From: Burkholderiales bacterium
Lineage (GTDB): Bacteria > Pseudomonadota > Gammaproteobacteria > Burkholderiales > Burkholderiaceae_F
Direction: 5' to 3'
Length of the DNA stretch: 64,000 nucleotides
Assembly: GCA_016716275.1 (NCBI GenBank)
Contig: JADJWR010000003.1
Location: forward strand, 1,302,001 to 1,366,000
Part shown: positions 1-8,292 of the stretch, piece after piece
Layout of the letters: each line of letters opens with the position of its first letter
How positions within the stretch are numbered: position 1 is the stretch's first letter
Program-made: the position numbers and the translations under genes
The notes under the pieces: model-generated
Databases searched by the model: none
What the model was told of the DNA's origin: nothing
Seen by the model: only the letters and a program-made list of their open reading frames with translations

Positions 1-45
1 CTTGACCAGCGACAGATCGGCATCCTTGTCGTAGTAAACCTTCAT
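1..45 (-). CDS. ilvC: Ketol-acid reductoisomerase, N-terminal fragment
   Basis: Only the first 15 codons are inside the window; they read MKVYYDKDADLSLVK, the typical N terminus of ketol-acid reductoisomerase. This enzyme makes dihydroxy-isovalerate and dihydroxy-methylvalerate from acetohydroxy acids with NADPH in valine and isoleucine synthesis. It follows ilvH by 32 bases on the same strand and is the third gene of an ilvI-ilvH-ilvC operon. The rest of the gene lies before base 1. The call rests on the start peptide and the context. Confidence 0.9.
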   Translation of the reverse strand, partial: MKVYYDKDADLSLVK

Positions 46-77
46 CTGTGTCCCCGTTGAATCGGTGAAAAACGGAA

Positions 78-569
78 TCAAACCCTGAGAATCCTCTCGC
101 CGCGGCCGATCCCCGAGCTTCCGGTGCGCACGGTCTCGAGGATGGCGGTGCGGTCGACCGCGCGGATGAACGCGTCGAGCTTGCCGGTGGCGCCGGTCAG
201 CTCGATGGTGTAGGTGCGCTCGGTCACGTCGATGATGCGGCCGCGGAAGATGTCCGCCATCCGCTTCATCTCCTCGCGCTCCTTGCCCACCGCGCGCAGC
301 TTGATCAGCATCAGCTCGCGCTCGGTGTATTCGGCCTCGGTCAGGTCGACGACCTTGACCACCTCGATCAGCCGGTTCAGGTGCTTGGTGATCTGCTCGA
401 TGATGTCGTCCGAGCCGGTGGTGACGATGGTCATCCGCGACAGCGACGGATCCTCGGTCGGCGCCACGGTCAAGGTCTCGATGTTGTAGCCGCGCGCCGA
501 GAACAGCCCGACCACGCGCGACAGCGCGCCGGGCTCGTTCTCCAGCAGAACTGCGATGATGTGGCGCAT
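78..569 (-). CDS. ilvH: Acetolactate synthase small (regulatory) subunit
   Basis: A 163-residue protein of normal IlvH length. It has an N-terminal ACT domain (about residues 2-75, beginning MRHIIAVLLENEPGALSRV) that binds valine for feedback inhibition, then the C-terminal small-subunit domain (about 80-160). It activates and regulates the catalytic subunit encoded just upstream by ilvI. I chose the ATG at 569 rather than the one at 581, because family members start with MRHII. It sits 78 bases after ilvI and 32 bases before ilvC, so the three genes very likely share one transcript. Confidence 0.95.
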   Translation of the reverse strand: MRHIIAVLLENEPGALSRVVGLFSARGYNIETLTVAPTEDPSLSRMTIVTTGSDDIIEQITKHLNRLIEVVKVVDLTEAEYTERELMLIKLRAVGKEREEMKRMADIFRGRIIDVTERTYTIELTGATGKLDAFIRAVDRTAILETVRTGSSGIGRGERILRV

Positions 570-647
570 CTCAGTGCCCACCCTGTCGCCCGAACGGCGC
601 TGAGCGTCCCTGCGAGGGACGGCGAACCAGCAGGGCGTGGCGGTCGT

Positions 648-2414
648 TCATAGGTCCTCCGAGCCGAGCAGCATCTCGGTCAGACCCTTGCCCGCCTTGA
701 CCATCGGCCAGACGTTCTCGGTCTGGTCGGTGATGATGTCGAGAAAGACCAGCCGGTCCTTCTGCGCAGTGAACGCCTCGCGCAGCGCCGGCTCGACGTC
801 GGCAGGCTTGTCGATGCGCACGCCGAGGTGCCCGTAGCTCTCGGCCAGCCTGACGAAATCCGGCAGCGCGTCCATGTACGAGCTCGAGTAGCGGCTGCCA
901 TAGTCGATCTGCTGCCACTGCCGCACCATGCCGAGGTAGCGGTTGTTCAGGTTGACGATCTTCGGCGTCAGGCCGTACTGCTTGCAGGTCGACAGCTCCT
1001 GGATACACATCTGGATCGACGCCTCGCCGGTGATCACCGCCACCTGCGCGCCGGGATTGGCCATCTGCACGCCCATCGCGTACGGCAGGCCGACGCCCAT
1101 CGTGCCCAGGCCGCCGGAGTTGATCCAGCGGCGCGGCTTCTCGAACCGGTAGTACTGGGCCGCCCACATCTGGTGCTGGCCGACGTCGGAGGTGACGAAG
1201 GCGTCGCCGCCGGTGACCTTCCACAACGTCTCGACGACGTGCTGCGGCTTGATCAGCGGGCTCGCCCGGTCGTACTTCAGGCAGTCGCGCCGGCGCCATT
1301 CGCCGATCCGCTCCCACCAGGTCTTCAGTGCCGCGGTGTTGACGCGAGGCGGCGCCGCCTCGAGCTGGGCCAGCAGCTCGGTCATCACCTCCTTCACGTC
1401 GCCGACGATCGGCACGTCGACCTTCACGCGCTTGGAGATCGACGACGGGTCGACATCGATGTGGACGATCTTGCGCTGGTTCTGTGCAAAGTGCTTGGGG
1501 TTGCCGATCACCCGGTCGTCGAAGCGGGCGCCGATGGCTAGCAGCACGTCGCAGTCCTGCATCGCCATGTTGGCCTCGTAGGTGCCGTGCATGCCCGGCA
1601 TGCCGAGGAACTTCGGATCCGAGGCCCGGAAGCCGCCGAGGCCCATCAGGGTGCTGGTGCAGGGATAGCCGAGCAGGTTCACCAGCCGGTTCAGCAGTTC
1701 GCTGGCATCGGACAGGATCACGCCGCCGCCGGTGTAGATCATCGGCCGCTCGGCCGCGGCGAGCAGTTGCACCGTCTTCTTGATCTGCCCCTGGTGGCCC
1801 TTGAGCACCGGGTTGTACGAACGCATCGCCAGCTGGCGCGGGTACTCGAACTTGCAGCGGGCGACCGTGACGTCCTTCGGGATGTCGACCAGCACCGGGC
1901 CGGGCCGGCCGCTGCGGGCAATGAAGAACGCCTTGGCGATGGTCGACGCAAGATCGCGGACGTCCTTGACCAGGAAATTGTGCTTCACGCAGGGCCGGGT
2001 GATGCCGACCGTGTCGCATTCCTGGAAGGCGTCCTGGCCGATCGCGTGGGTGGGCACCTGCCCGGTGATGATCACCACCGGGATCGAGTCCATGTAGGCG
2101 GTGGCAATGCCGGTGACCGCGTTGGTCACCCCGGGTCCGCTGGTCACCAGCGCGACGCCGGTCTTCTGGCTCGAACGCGAGTAGGCGTCGGCGGCGTGCA
2201 CGGCGGCCTGCTCGTGCCGCACCAGGATGTGCTGGAACTTGTCCTGCTTGAAGATCGCGTCGTAGATGTAGAGGACGGCGCCGCCGGGATACCCGAAGAC
2301 GTGCTCGACCCCCTCTTCCTCCAGGCACCGCACGACGATCTCGGCGCCGGTGATGTGATCAGTTTGCGTTTCCGGCCGGCTGGCGACGGCGGTCTCCGCG
2401 CTGACGGACTGCAT
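648..2414 (-). CDS. ilvI: Acetolactate synthase large (catalytic) subunit
   Basis: A 588-residue thiamine-diphosphate enzyme that condenses pyruvate with pyruvate or 2-oxobutyrate, the first common step of branched-chain amino acid synthesis. The N-terminal domain carries the FGYPGG loop and the RHEQ motif with the catalytic glutamate (about residues 45-75). The middle domain is the FAD-binding type. The C-terminal ThDP-binding segment reads GEASIQMCIQEL...NLNN, with GEA where the textbook motif has GDG. The ATG at 2414 is preceded by GAGGAG about 8 bases upstream; an in-frame ATG at 2438 would add eight residues but lacks such a site. It is the first gene of the ilvI-ilvH-ilvC operon. The 282-base gap to the sigma-factor gene must hold its promoter, but I could not identify one there. 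Confidence 0.95.
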   Translation of the reverse strand: MQSVSAETAVASRPETQTDHITGAEIVVRCLEEEGVEHVFGYPGGAVLYIYDAIFKQDKFQHILVRHEQAAVHAADAYSRSSQKTGVALVTSGPGVTNAVTGIATAYMDSIPVVIITGQVPTHAIGQDAFQECDTVGITRPCVKHNFLVKDVRDLASTIAKAFFIARSGRPGPVLVDIPKDVTVARCKFEYPRQLAMRSYNPVLKGHQGQIKKTVQLLAAAERPMIYTGGGVILSDASELLNRLVNLLGYPCTSTLMGLGGFRASDPKFLGMPGMHGTYEANMAMQDCDVLLAIGARFDDRVIGNPKHFAQNQRKIVHIDVDPSSISKRVKVDVPIVGDVKEVMTELLAQLEAAPPRVNTAALKTWWERIGEWRRRDCLKYDRASPLIKPQHVVETLWKVTGGDAFVTSDVGQHQMWAAQYYRFEKPRRWINSGGLGTMGVGLPYAMGVQMANPGAQVAVITGEASIQMCIQELSTCKQYGLTPKIVNLNNRYLGMVRQWQQIDYGSRYSSSYMDALPDFVRLAESYGHLGVRIDKPADVEPALREAFTAQKDRLVFLDIITDQTENVWPMVKAGKGLTEMLLGSEDL

Positions 2415-2696
2415 GCTGCGACTCCTCTCAAGATCCACGGGAGATTGATTGGATGCCGCTCCTTACCGGCTTGTGGCCGGCGGTGCGGCGAGCGCGATTA
2501 GCGTGTTCGATGCAACGTGATGTGCTGCTCCGGGCTAAGTGCTTCTTGTGGTGCAAGACCGTGCACGATACTGCAGCGCATCAGAATCGGCAAACGGCGC
2601 CGCCCTCGGCAGGCCGGTCGGGCCCCTCTGATAGCATCGCGCGCACCCCAACTGACGGCAGGCTGTGCGGCGCACCGAAGCCGGCAGCCGCGGCCG

Positions 2697-3257
2697 ATGG
2701 CCACCCGAGAAGAACTGTCAGCCTTTCTGGCCGGTGTCGAGCGGCGCGCCTTCAAGCAGGCCGTTTTCGCAGTGCGGGACGAGTCACACGCGCTCGACAT
2801 CGTGCAGGACGCGATGATGAAGATCGCCGAGCACTACGGCGACCGGCCGGCGGCGGAACTGCCGTTGCTGTTCACCCGCATCCTGCAGAACGCGATCCAC
2901 GACTTCTTCCGTCGCAGCAAGGTACGCTCGGCGTGGGTCACGCTGTTCTCGTCGCTGAATCCGGACGACGAGCCCGACGCCGACCCCCTGGAGACGCTGG
3001 AGGCCGGCCCGGGCAGCCGCAGCGAAAGCACCGAGGCCAGCTACGAACGGGAGCAGATCGTGGCGATCATCGAGGAAGAGGTAGCCAAGCTTCCGGCCCG
3101 TCAACGGGAGGCCTTCCTGCTTCGTTATTGGGAGGATCTCGACACGGCCGAAACGGCCGCCGCGATGGGCTGCTCCGAGGGCAGCGTCAAGACCCATTGC
3201 TCGCGCGCCACCCATACGCTGGCAAAGGCCCTGCGGGAGCGGGGCGTAACGCTATGA
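2697..3257 (+). CDS. RNA polymerase sigma factor, ECF/RpoE-like
   Basis: A 186-residue sigma-70 family protein with only the two core domains. Region 2 covers about residues 10-85 (a segment with DIVQDAMMKIAEHY, then the FTRILQNAIHDFFRR promoter-melting stretch). After an acidic linker, region 4 spans about 125-180, with LPARQREAFLLRYWEDL and the recognition helix around GCSEGSVKTHCSRA. The start is ATG 2697 (MATREE); an upstream in-frame extension to 2517 has no coding character. Its stop overlaps the start of the next gene (ATGA), so it is translationally coupled to a small membrane protein, the layout of a sigma factor with an anti-sigma-like partner. The target promoters are unknown. Confidence 0.9.
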   Translation: MATREELSAFLAGVERRAFKQAVFAVRDESHALDIVQDAMMKIAEHYGDRPAAELPLLFTRILQNAIHDFFRRSKVRSAWVTLFSSLNPDDEPDADPLETLEAGPGSRSESTEASYEREQIVAIIEEEVAKLPARQREAFLLRYWEDLDTAETAAAMGCSEGSVKTHCSRATHTLAKALRERGVTL

Positions 3258-3670
3258 ACCAGGACGAATTCGGATTGCGGGTCCGGCAGGCCCTGAACGA
3301 CGGCGCCGAGCGACTCGACTACCGGACCGTGCTGCGCCTCGAGCAGGCACGCAGCCGCGCGCTCGCCGGCCAGCGGCGGGCCGGGCCGGTGACGGTGCGT
3401 CTGCCGGCGCTGCAACTGGCATCGACCGCCGGCGGCACGCTGGCGGCCGGGGGCGGTCGGTGGGGCTGGCTGCGCGGCGCCGGTCTGGTCGCGCCGCTGC
3501 TGGCCCTGGCAGTCGGCTTCGTCGCCATCAGCCAGTGGCAGGAGGAGAGCGAGATCCGGCGCCTGGCTGCAATCGACCTGGCCGTGCTGCTCGACGAGGG
3601 TCCGCTCGACGCCTACGCCGACCGGGGTTTCGGCGAACTGCTGCAGGCCGAGGGGTGGGCGGAGCGTTGA
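3254..3670 (+). CDS. DUF3619 family single-pass membrane protein
   Basis: A 138-residue protein whose start overlaps the sigma-factor stop by 4 bases. A charged cytoplasmic N-terminal half (about 1-70, with a conserved-looking FGLRVRQALNDGAERLDYRT start) is followed by one hydrophobic helix (about 78-97, GLVAPLLALAVGFVAISQW) and a short acidic tail (LAAIDLAVLLDEGPLDAYADRGF). This matches the DUF3619 family seen beside this sigma factor in Burkholderiales. Position and topology suggest an anti-sigma-like role, which is inference. No zinc-binding HxxxCxxC motif is visible. Confidence 0.8.
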   Translation: MNQDEFGLRVRQALNDGAERLDYRTVLRLEQARSRALAGQRRAGPVTVRLPALQLASTAGGTLAAGGGRWGWLRGAGLVAPLLALAVGFVAISQWQEESEIRRLAAIDLAVLLDEGPLDAYADRGFGELLQAEGWAER

Positions 3671-3801
3671 TGCCGGGACGGATGGCTGAGCGCATCTGCC
3701 GGTCGCCCGGTGTAACCGTCGATGCGGCGGCCCAGCGTCGTCCGCCGAAGTGGCGCCTGCTCGCCGCCAGCGCGCAACTGCCCACCTTCGGCGTCGATTC
3801 G

Positions 3802-4242
3802 ATGCGGCGCAACCTGCTCGCCGCCGCCGCCGCTTTGCCGGCACTGCTGATTTGCAGCCCGACGCTGGCCCAGGCGCCGGCAGGCGGCCCGCTGTGGAGC
3901 CAGCTTTCGCCTCAGCAGCGCGAGGCGCTGGCGCCGCTGGCCGGCCAGTGGGGCGGCATGCCGGCGGAGAACAAGCGGAAGTGGCTGGAGATCGCCGATC
4001 GGTATCCGCAGCTCTCCCCCGAAGGCAAAGCGCGCCTGCAGGCACGGATGTCCGAGTTCTCTCAGCTGACGCCCGAGCAGCGGCGCACCGCGCGCGAGAA
4101 TTTCCAGCGCGCCTATCAGCTGCCGCGCGAAAGCCGCGAGTCGGCGGTCGAGCAGTACCGGGCGCTGCCGGAGGAGAAGAAGAAGGAACTGAACGAACGC
4201 AGCCGGCGCAAGGAAGCCGCGCAGCTGGTGCCGAAGAAGTGA
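3802..4242 (+). CDS. DUF3106 family exported protein
   Basis: A 146-residue protein. The start at 3802 gives a clean signal peptide (MRRNLLAAAAALPALLICSP, cleavage after LAQA). An in-frame ATG at 3670, overlapping the previous stop, would place about 44 residues before it and hide the signal. The mature part is rich in Q, E, R and K and has repeated short helical motifs: LSPQQREALAPLAGQW, KRKWLEIADRYPQLSPEGKARL, LTPEQRRTARENFQRAYQLP. These are characteristic of DUF3106 proteins and resemble the Spy-type LTPEQ helices of periplasmic chaperones. A chaperone or stress-sensing role beside the sigma factor is possible but unproven. Confidence 0.75.
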   Translation: MRRNLLAAAAALPALLICSPTLAQAPAGGPLWSQLSPQQREALAPLAGQWGGMPAENKRKWLEIADRYPQLSPEGKARLQARMSEFSQLTPEQRRTARENFQRAYQLPRESRESAVEQYRALPEEKKKELNERSRRKEAAQLVPKK

Positions 4243-4294
4243 AGCGAGTCTGCCGGTCGCCGCGCAGCGACGCGCGGGCGAGCTGACCCCGTCG

Positions 4295-4831
4295 ATGGCC
4301 GATCCTGCTGCCAAGGCGGCTGCCGCGGCAGACCGACCGGTGTCGGCCTCGACAGCCCGGCCGCCCGGCGTGCTGCTGCGGCTGGCGGTGATGACCTACG
4401 AAGCGGTGCTGCTGTTCGGCGTCGTGTTCGTCGCCGGCTTTGCGCTGCTGTCACTGACAGGCTGGAGCTATCCGCTGCAGCCGGCGCAGCGCTGGGCGTT
4501 GCAGGTGGTGCTGTTCATCGCCATTGGCGCCTACTTCGTCTACTGCTGGGTGCGCGCCGGCCAGACGCTGCCGATGAAGTCGTGGCGGCTGCGCCTGGTC
4601 GACCGCGACGGCCGCCTGCTCAGCCCGGCGCGCGCGGTGCTGCGCTACGTCCTGGCATGGAGCCTGTTTGCACCGGGCCTGATGGCGGTCGCCGTGACCG
4701 GCATCGGCGGCCTGGCAAGCCTGCTGGCACTGCTGGCGAGCCTGCTGGCGATGCTGGCGGTGGCTCGCCTCGAACCACGTCGCCAGCTGCTGCACGACCT
4801 GATCCTCGGCTCGCGGGTCATCCGCGAATGA
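4295..4831 (+). CDS. RDD family membrane protein
   Basis: A 178-residue integral membrane protein with about four hydrophobic segments: LLRLAVMTYEAVLLFGVVFV, WALQVVLFIAIGAYFVYCW, VLRYVLAWSLFAPGLMAVAV and LASLLALLASLLAMLAVARL. It has the RDD-domain arrangement, including a late ...RRQLLHDLILGSRVI signature like the HDxxxGTxV motif. RDD proteins are mostly uncharacterised; some act as sodium/proton antiporters. It is the last gene of the sigma/DUF3619/DUF3106 run and overlaps the convergent FFLEELY-motif gene by 14 bases. Confidence 0.8.
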   Translation: MADPAAKAAAAADRPVSASTARPPGVLLRLAVMTYEAVLLFGVVFVAGFALLSLTGWSYPLQPAQRWALQVVLFIAIGAYFVYCWVRAGQTLPMKSWRLRLVDRDGRLLSPARAVLRYVLAWSLFAPGLMAVAVTGIGGLASLLALLASLLAMLAVARLEPRRQLLHDLILGSRVIRE

Positions 4832-5543
4832 GCAGTTCCGGGTCGGCGAGTTCGGCCGTTCGGCCGGCAAACAGCGCGTGCATCAGTTCGGTCTCGCGGC
4901 TGCGGATCGTGCGCAGGAACTCGCCGGCCGAACCCATCGCCTTGAAAGCGTCGAAGCCGCTCTGCAGGAAGCGATGCAGGTGGCCGAAGCCGGCGGCCTC
5001 CGCGGGCGCCCGCATCATGTGCAGCATGCCGGACAGCAGCGGGATGCGCGCCAGCTTCTCCAGCGTCTGGCCGATGCGATCGACCGTCTCGATCTGCAGC
5101 TGACGTTCGGCCAGCGTGCCGGTCTCACGGTAGGCGCGGGCGTAGCCGTCGACGTCGACCGGCAGCCGGATCGCCTCCGCCAGCCGCGCGTCGAGCGACT
5201 CCGAGGTCTCGTCCAGCTCGACCGCCAGCGCCATCGTCTCGACCGCGCGCTCGGGCAGCATGCGGGCGAGCTTTGGCACCACCCGCAGCGCCTCGGCATC
5301 GCGCGCCTCGAAATCCTTGGCGCCGTACAGTTCCTCGAGGAAGAACTCGCTCGCCGGCCGGTAGCGCGGCGAGCCGAGCAGGTCGGGGTAGGTGCGCGCC
5401 AGCCGCTGCGCCTGCCAGTGCTTCACCGCCAGCCAGCGCGCGCTGACCGCCGGATCGGCGTGCAGCGCGCGGCGCAGGTCGATCACCCGCGCCAGGCCGG
5501 CGGTCAGCCGTTCCTTGGCACCGGGCTGCGCGGCGCTGCCCAT
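4818..5543 (-). CDS. FFLEELY motif protein (unknown function)
   Basis: A 241-residue soluble, mostly helical protein. It carries the segment SEFFLEELYGAKDFEARDAE (about residues 65-84) that gives this family its name, followed by KLARMLPERAVETMALAVELD. I know of no established function. It lies 9 bases after the stop of the ABC-transporter ATPase on the same strand and is probably the last gene of that operon. That could mean a role linked to transport, or simple co-transcription. Its 3' end overlaps the convergent RDD gene. Confidence 0.7.
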   Translation of the reverse strand: MGSAAQPGAKERLTAGLARVIDLRRALHADPAVSARWLAVKHWQAQRLARTYPDLLGSPRYRPASEFFLEELYGAKDFEARDAEALRVVPKLARMLPERAVETMALAVELDETSESLDARLAEAIRLPVDVDGYARAYRETGTLAERQLQIETVDRIGQTLEKLARIPLLSGMLHMMRAPAEAAGFGHLHRFLQSGFDAFKAMGSAGEFLRTIRSRETELMHALFAGRTAELADPELLIRG

Positions 5544-5552
5544 CCGGCTGCC

Positions 5553-7241
5553 TCAGGCGCGCGCCGGCCGGTAGCCCGTCGGGATCGAGCGCAGCAGCTT
5601 CCTCGTGTACTCGTGCTGCGGCGCCTCGTAGATCGCCTCGGCCGGGCCGCGTTCGACGATCGCCCCGTCGTGCATCACCAGCATGTCGTCGGCCATGTAC
5701 TTGACCACCGCCAGGTCGTGACTGATGAACAGGTAACTCATGCCGAACTCGTCCTGCAGGTCGAGCAGCAGGTTGAGCACCGTGGCCTGTACCGAGACGT
5801 CGAGCGCCGAGACCGACTCGTCGCAGATCAGCACCTCCGGCTGCATCGACAGGCAGCGCGCGATGGCGATGCGTTGCCGCTGGCCGCCGGAGAACTCGTG
5901 CGGGTACTTGTGGATGCTGTCGGCCGCCAGGCCGACGCGCCGGGCGAGCGCCGCTGCCCGCTCGAAGCGCTCGTCGTCGCCGCTGCCGATGCGGTGGATC
6001 TTCATCGGCTCGGTCAGGATCTGGCCGACGGTGAAGCGCGGGTTCAGGCTGGCATACGGGTTCTGGAAGATGATCTGGATCCGCCGCCGGTAGGCCATCA
6101 TCTGCGCGTCGGTCAGGCGCAGCAGGTCGGTGCCGTCGAAGTCCACCTCGCCGGTGGTCGCCTCGACCAGGCGCATCAGAAGCATGCCGATGGTGGTCTT
6201 GCCCGAGCCCGACTCGCCGACCACGCCGAGCGTGCGACCGCGCCACAGCGAGAAGCTCGCCTCCTGCACCGCCGGGATCGACTTGCGCGCGAAAAGCCCC
6301 GTCTTCAGCCGGTAGATCTTCGACAGGCCCCTGGCCTCGATCAGCGGCCTGGCCTCCTGCGGCCGGGCGACCCGGCTCTCGGTCACGACGATCGGCCGGC
6401 CGCCGCCGGCCATGAAATCGTCGATCACCGGCAGCCGCTTCGGCTTCACGTCCAGGCGCGGCCGGCAGGCCAGCAGCGCGAGCGTGTAGGCATCGCGCGG
6501 TTCGTTGAAGATCGCCTCGACCGGGCCGCTCTCGCGCACCGTGCCCTCGCGCATCACCACCACCCGGTCGGCGATCTCGCCGACCACGCCGAGGTCGTGG
6601 CTGATGAACAGCACGCTCATCCGGTGCTTGTCCTGCAGCCGCGCGATCAGCTCGAGGATCTGCCGCTGCACGGTCACGTCGAGCGCGGTGGTCGGCTCGT
6701 CGGCGATCAGCAGCTTCGGCTCGCAGGCGATCGCCATGGCGATCATCACCCGCTGCTGCTGTCCGCCCGACAGTTCGTGCGGGTAGGCATCGAGCCGCGC
6801 CTTCGGCTCGGGGATGCCGACCTCCGTCAGCAGCTCGATCACCCGGTCGGTCGCCTGCTTGGCCGACAGGGCCAGGTGCAGCCGCAGCACCTCCGCGATC
6901 TGCTGGCCGACGGTGAACACCGGGTTCAGCGAACTCATCGGCTCCTGGAACACGACCGAGATGTCCCTGCCGCGGATTCGCCGCAGGCGCTCGATCGGCG
7001 CCGTCAGCAGGTCGGCGCCGCCGAACTCGACGCGGCTGGCCGGCCCGACGATGGCATTGTCGGGCAGCAGGCGGACGATCGACATCGCAGAAACGCTCTT
7101 GCCCGAGCCGGACTCGCCGACCAGCGCCACAGTGGCGTTTTCCGGCACGGCGAAGCTGACGCCGCGGACCGCCTCGACGACGCGGCTCTTGCCGAGCCGG
7201 AAGCTCACCCGCAGGTCCTGCACGGAGACGAGGCTGGTCAT
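5553..7241 (-). CDS. Peptide-type ABC transporter, fused double ATPase (YejF/DppDF-like)
   Basis: A 562-residue protein with two complete nucleotide-binding domains in tandem. The first has Walker A GESGSGKS (about 43-50), signature LSGGQQQRV and Walker B LLIADEP. The second has Walker A GESGSGKT (about 330), signature FSGGQRQRI and Walker B VLICDES. Each is followed by a C-terminal extension of the oligopeptide/dipeptide ATPase type. It powers import through the two permeases encoded upstream (gap 4 bases). The start ATG 7241 (MTSLVSVQDL) is preferred over one 42 bases upstream inside the previous coding end. The fused form is typical of YejF-like systems; the actual substrate is unknown. 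Confidence 0.92.
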   Translation of the reverse strand: MTSLVSVQDLRVSFRLGKSRVVEAVRGVSFAVPENATVALVGESGSGKSVSAMSIVRLLPDNAIVGPASRVEFGGADLLTAPIERLRRIRGRDISVVFQEPMSSLNPVFTVGQQIAEVLRLHLALSAKQATDRVIELLTEVGIPEPKARLDAYPHELSGGQQQRVMIAMAIACEPKLLIADEPTTALDVTVQRQILELIARLQDKHRMSVLFISHDLGVVGEIADRVVVMREGTVRESGPVEAIFNEPRDAYTLALLACRPRLDVKPKRLPVIDDFMAGGGRPIVVTESRVARPQEARPLIEARGLSKIYRLKTGLFARKSIPAVQEASFSLWRGRTLGVVGESGSGKTTIGMLLMRLVEATTGEVDFDGTDLLRLTDAQMMAYRRRIQIIFQNPYASLNPRFTVGQILTEPMKIHRIGSGDDERFERAAALARRVGLAADSIHKYPHEFSGGQRQRIAIARCLSMQPEVLICDESVSALDVSVQATVLNLLLDLQDEFGMSYLFISHDLAVVKYMADDMLVMHDGAIVERGPAEAIYEAPQHEYTRKLLRSIPTGYRPARA

Positions 7242-7245
7242 CGGA

Positions 7246-8292
7246 CTAGCGAAGCTTCGGGTCAAGCGCGTCGCGCAACGCATCAGTCAACAGAGAGAAC
7301 GCGGTCAGGAACACCGCCATGAACAGCGTCGCCGCCGCCAGCTGCCACCACTTGCCGATCACCAGTTCGGTCTGCGCCTCGGCCAGCATGGTTCCCCAGC
7401 TCACCATCTCGATCGGCACGCCCAGGCCGAGGAACGACAGGATCACCTCGGCCTTGATGAAGCCGACCACCAGCAGCGACAGCTGAACCAGCACCACGTG
7501 GCTGATGTTCGGCAGGATGTGGACGAACATGCGCGAGCCATGCGAGGCGCCGATCGCCTGCGCCGCGCGCACGTACTCGCGCGAGCTGTGCTTGATGTAC
7601 TCGGCACGGACCAGCCGGTAGATGCTGGTCCAGCCGGTCAACCCGAGGATGTAGATCACCGTGTCGATGCCGCGGCCGACCACCGCGGCGAAGGCGAAGA
7701 TCAGCAGGATGCCCGGTATGGCGGTGAAGACGTTGTAGACCCACTCGAGAAAGTCGCCGGCCCGGCCGCCGAAGTACCCTGCCACGGCGCCGAGCACCGT
7801 GCCGATGAAGGTGGCCAGCAGCGCCGCGAACAGGCCGACGAAGATCGAGATCTGCGCCCCTTTCACCGCCTTGGCGAGCACGTCGCGGCCCCAGCGGTCG
7901 GCCCCGAACGGCAGCGTCTCGGCGCGCGGCGGCGAGCTCACCTGGATCTCGGCGGCGCGCCTGTTCCACTCCTCGTACTTCGGCGCCAGCGGGTCGATGT
8001 CGCTTATGTCGACCGGCGGTCCCTTCGGTCCGGCCAGGTCGATCGACTGCGCCTCGACGTTCGGCGCATCGCCGAGAAACGACGGGTTGGCGTAGGGAAC
8101 GCCCTTCTCCGACTGCCAGCCACCGGCGAGCACGCCGAGGGCCGACAGCAGGATCAGCGCCATGAATGCGGCAACCACCGCCAGGCAGAACACGCCGACG
8201 TGGTCCTGCTTCAGGCGGCTCCAGGCGGCCGCCCAGACGCCCTGCGACCGCTCGGCCGGCCCGGCCGCAAGCTGCTGCGCCACCGTCGCCAT
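7246..8292 (-). CDS. ABC transporter permease, DppC/YejE-like
   Basis: A 348-residue inner-membrane permease. After a cytoplasmic start there is one helix (about 33-53, GVFCLAVVAAFMALILLSAL). Next comes a long extracytoplasmic insert (about 60-135, with NPSFLGDAPNVEAQSIDLAG), then the binding-protein-dependent transport domain with five more helices and the EAA-like loop EYVRAAQAIGASHGSRMFVHILPN. The insert ends in the TLPFGADRWGRDVL motif common to DppC-type subunits. The start codon follows directly on the stop of the partner permease, with no gap. Confidence 0.9.
   Translation of the reverse strand: MATVAQQLAAGPAERSQGVWAAAWSRLKQDHVGVFCLAVVAAFMALILLSALGVLAGGWQSEKGVPYANPSFLGDAPNVEAQSIDLAGPKGPPVDISDIDPLAPKYEEWNRRAAEIQVSSPPRAETLPFGADRWGRDVLAKAVKGAQISIFVGLFAALLATFIGTVLGAVAGYFGGRAGDFLEWVYNVFTAIPGILLIFAFAAVVGRGIDTVIYILGLTGWTSIYRLVRAEYIKHSSREYVRAAQAIGASHGSRMFVHILPNISHVVLVQLSLLVVGFIKAEVILSFLGLGVPIEMVSWGTMLAEAQTELVIGKWWQLAAATLFMAVFLTAFSLLTDALRDALDPKLR

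Noticed and set aside
571..2328. 585-codon frame overlapping ilvI on the same strand
   Set aside because: It is an out-of-frame reading of ilvI, rich in R/P/G/A. The ilvI frame has all the motifs of the enzyme.
2415..2696. Possible ilv attenuator or leader peptide
   Set aside because: I looked for a short frame rich in Val, Leu and Ile codons followed by alternative hairpins on the reverse strand and saw none. The region is only a divergent promoter gap as far as I can tell.
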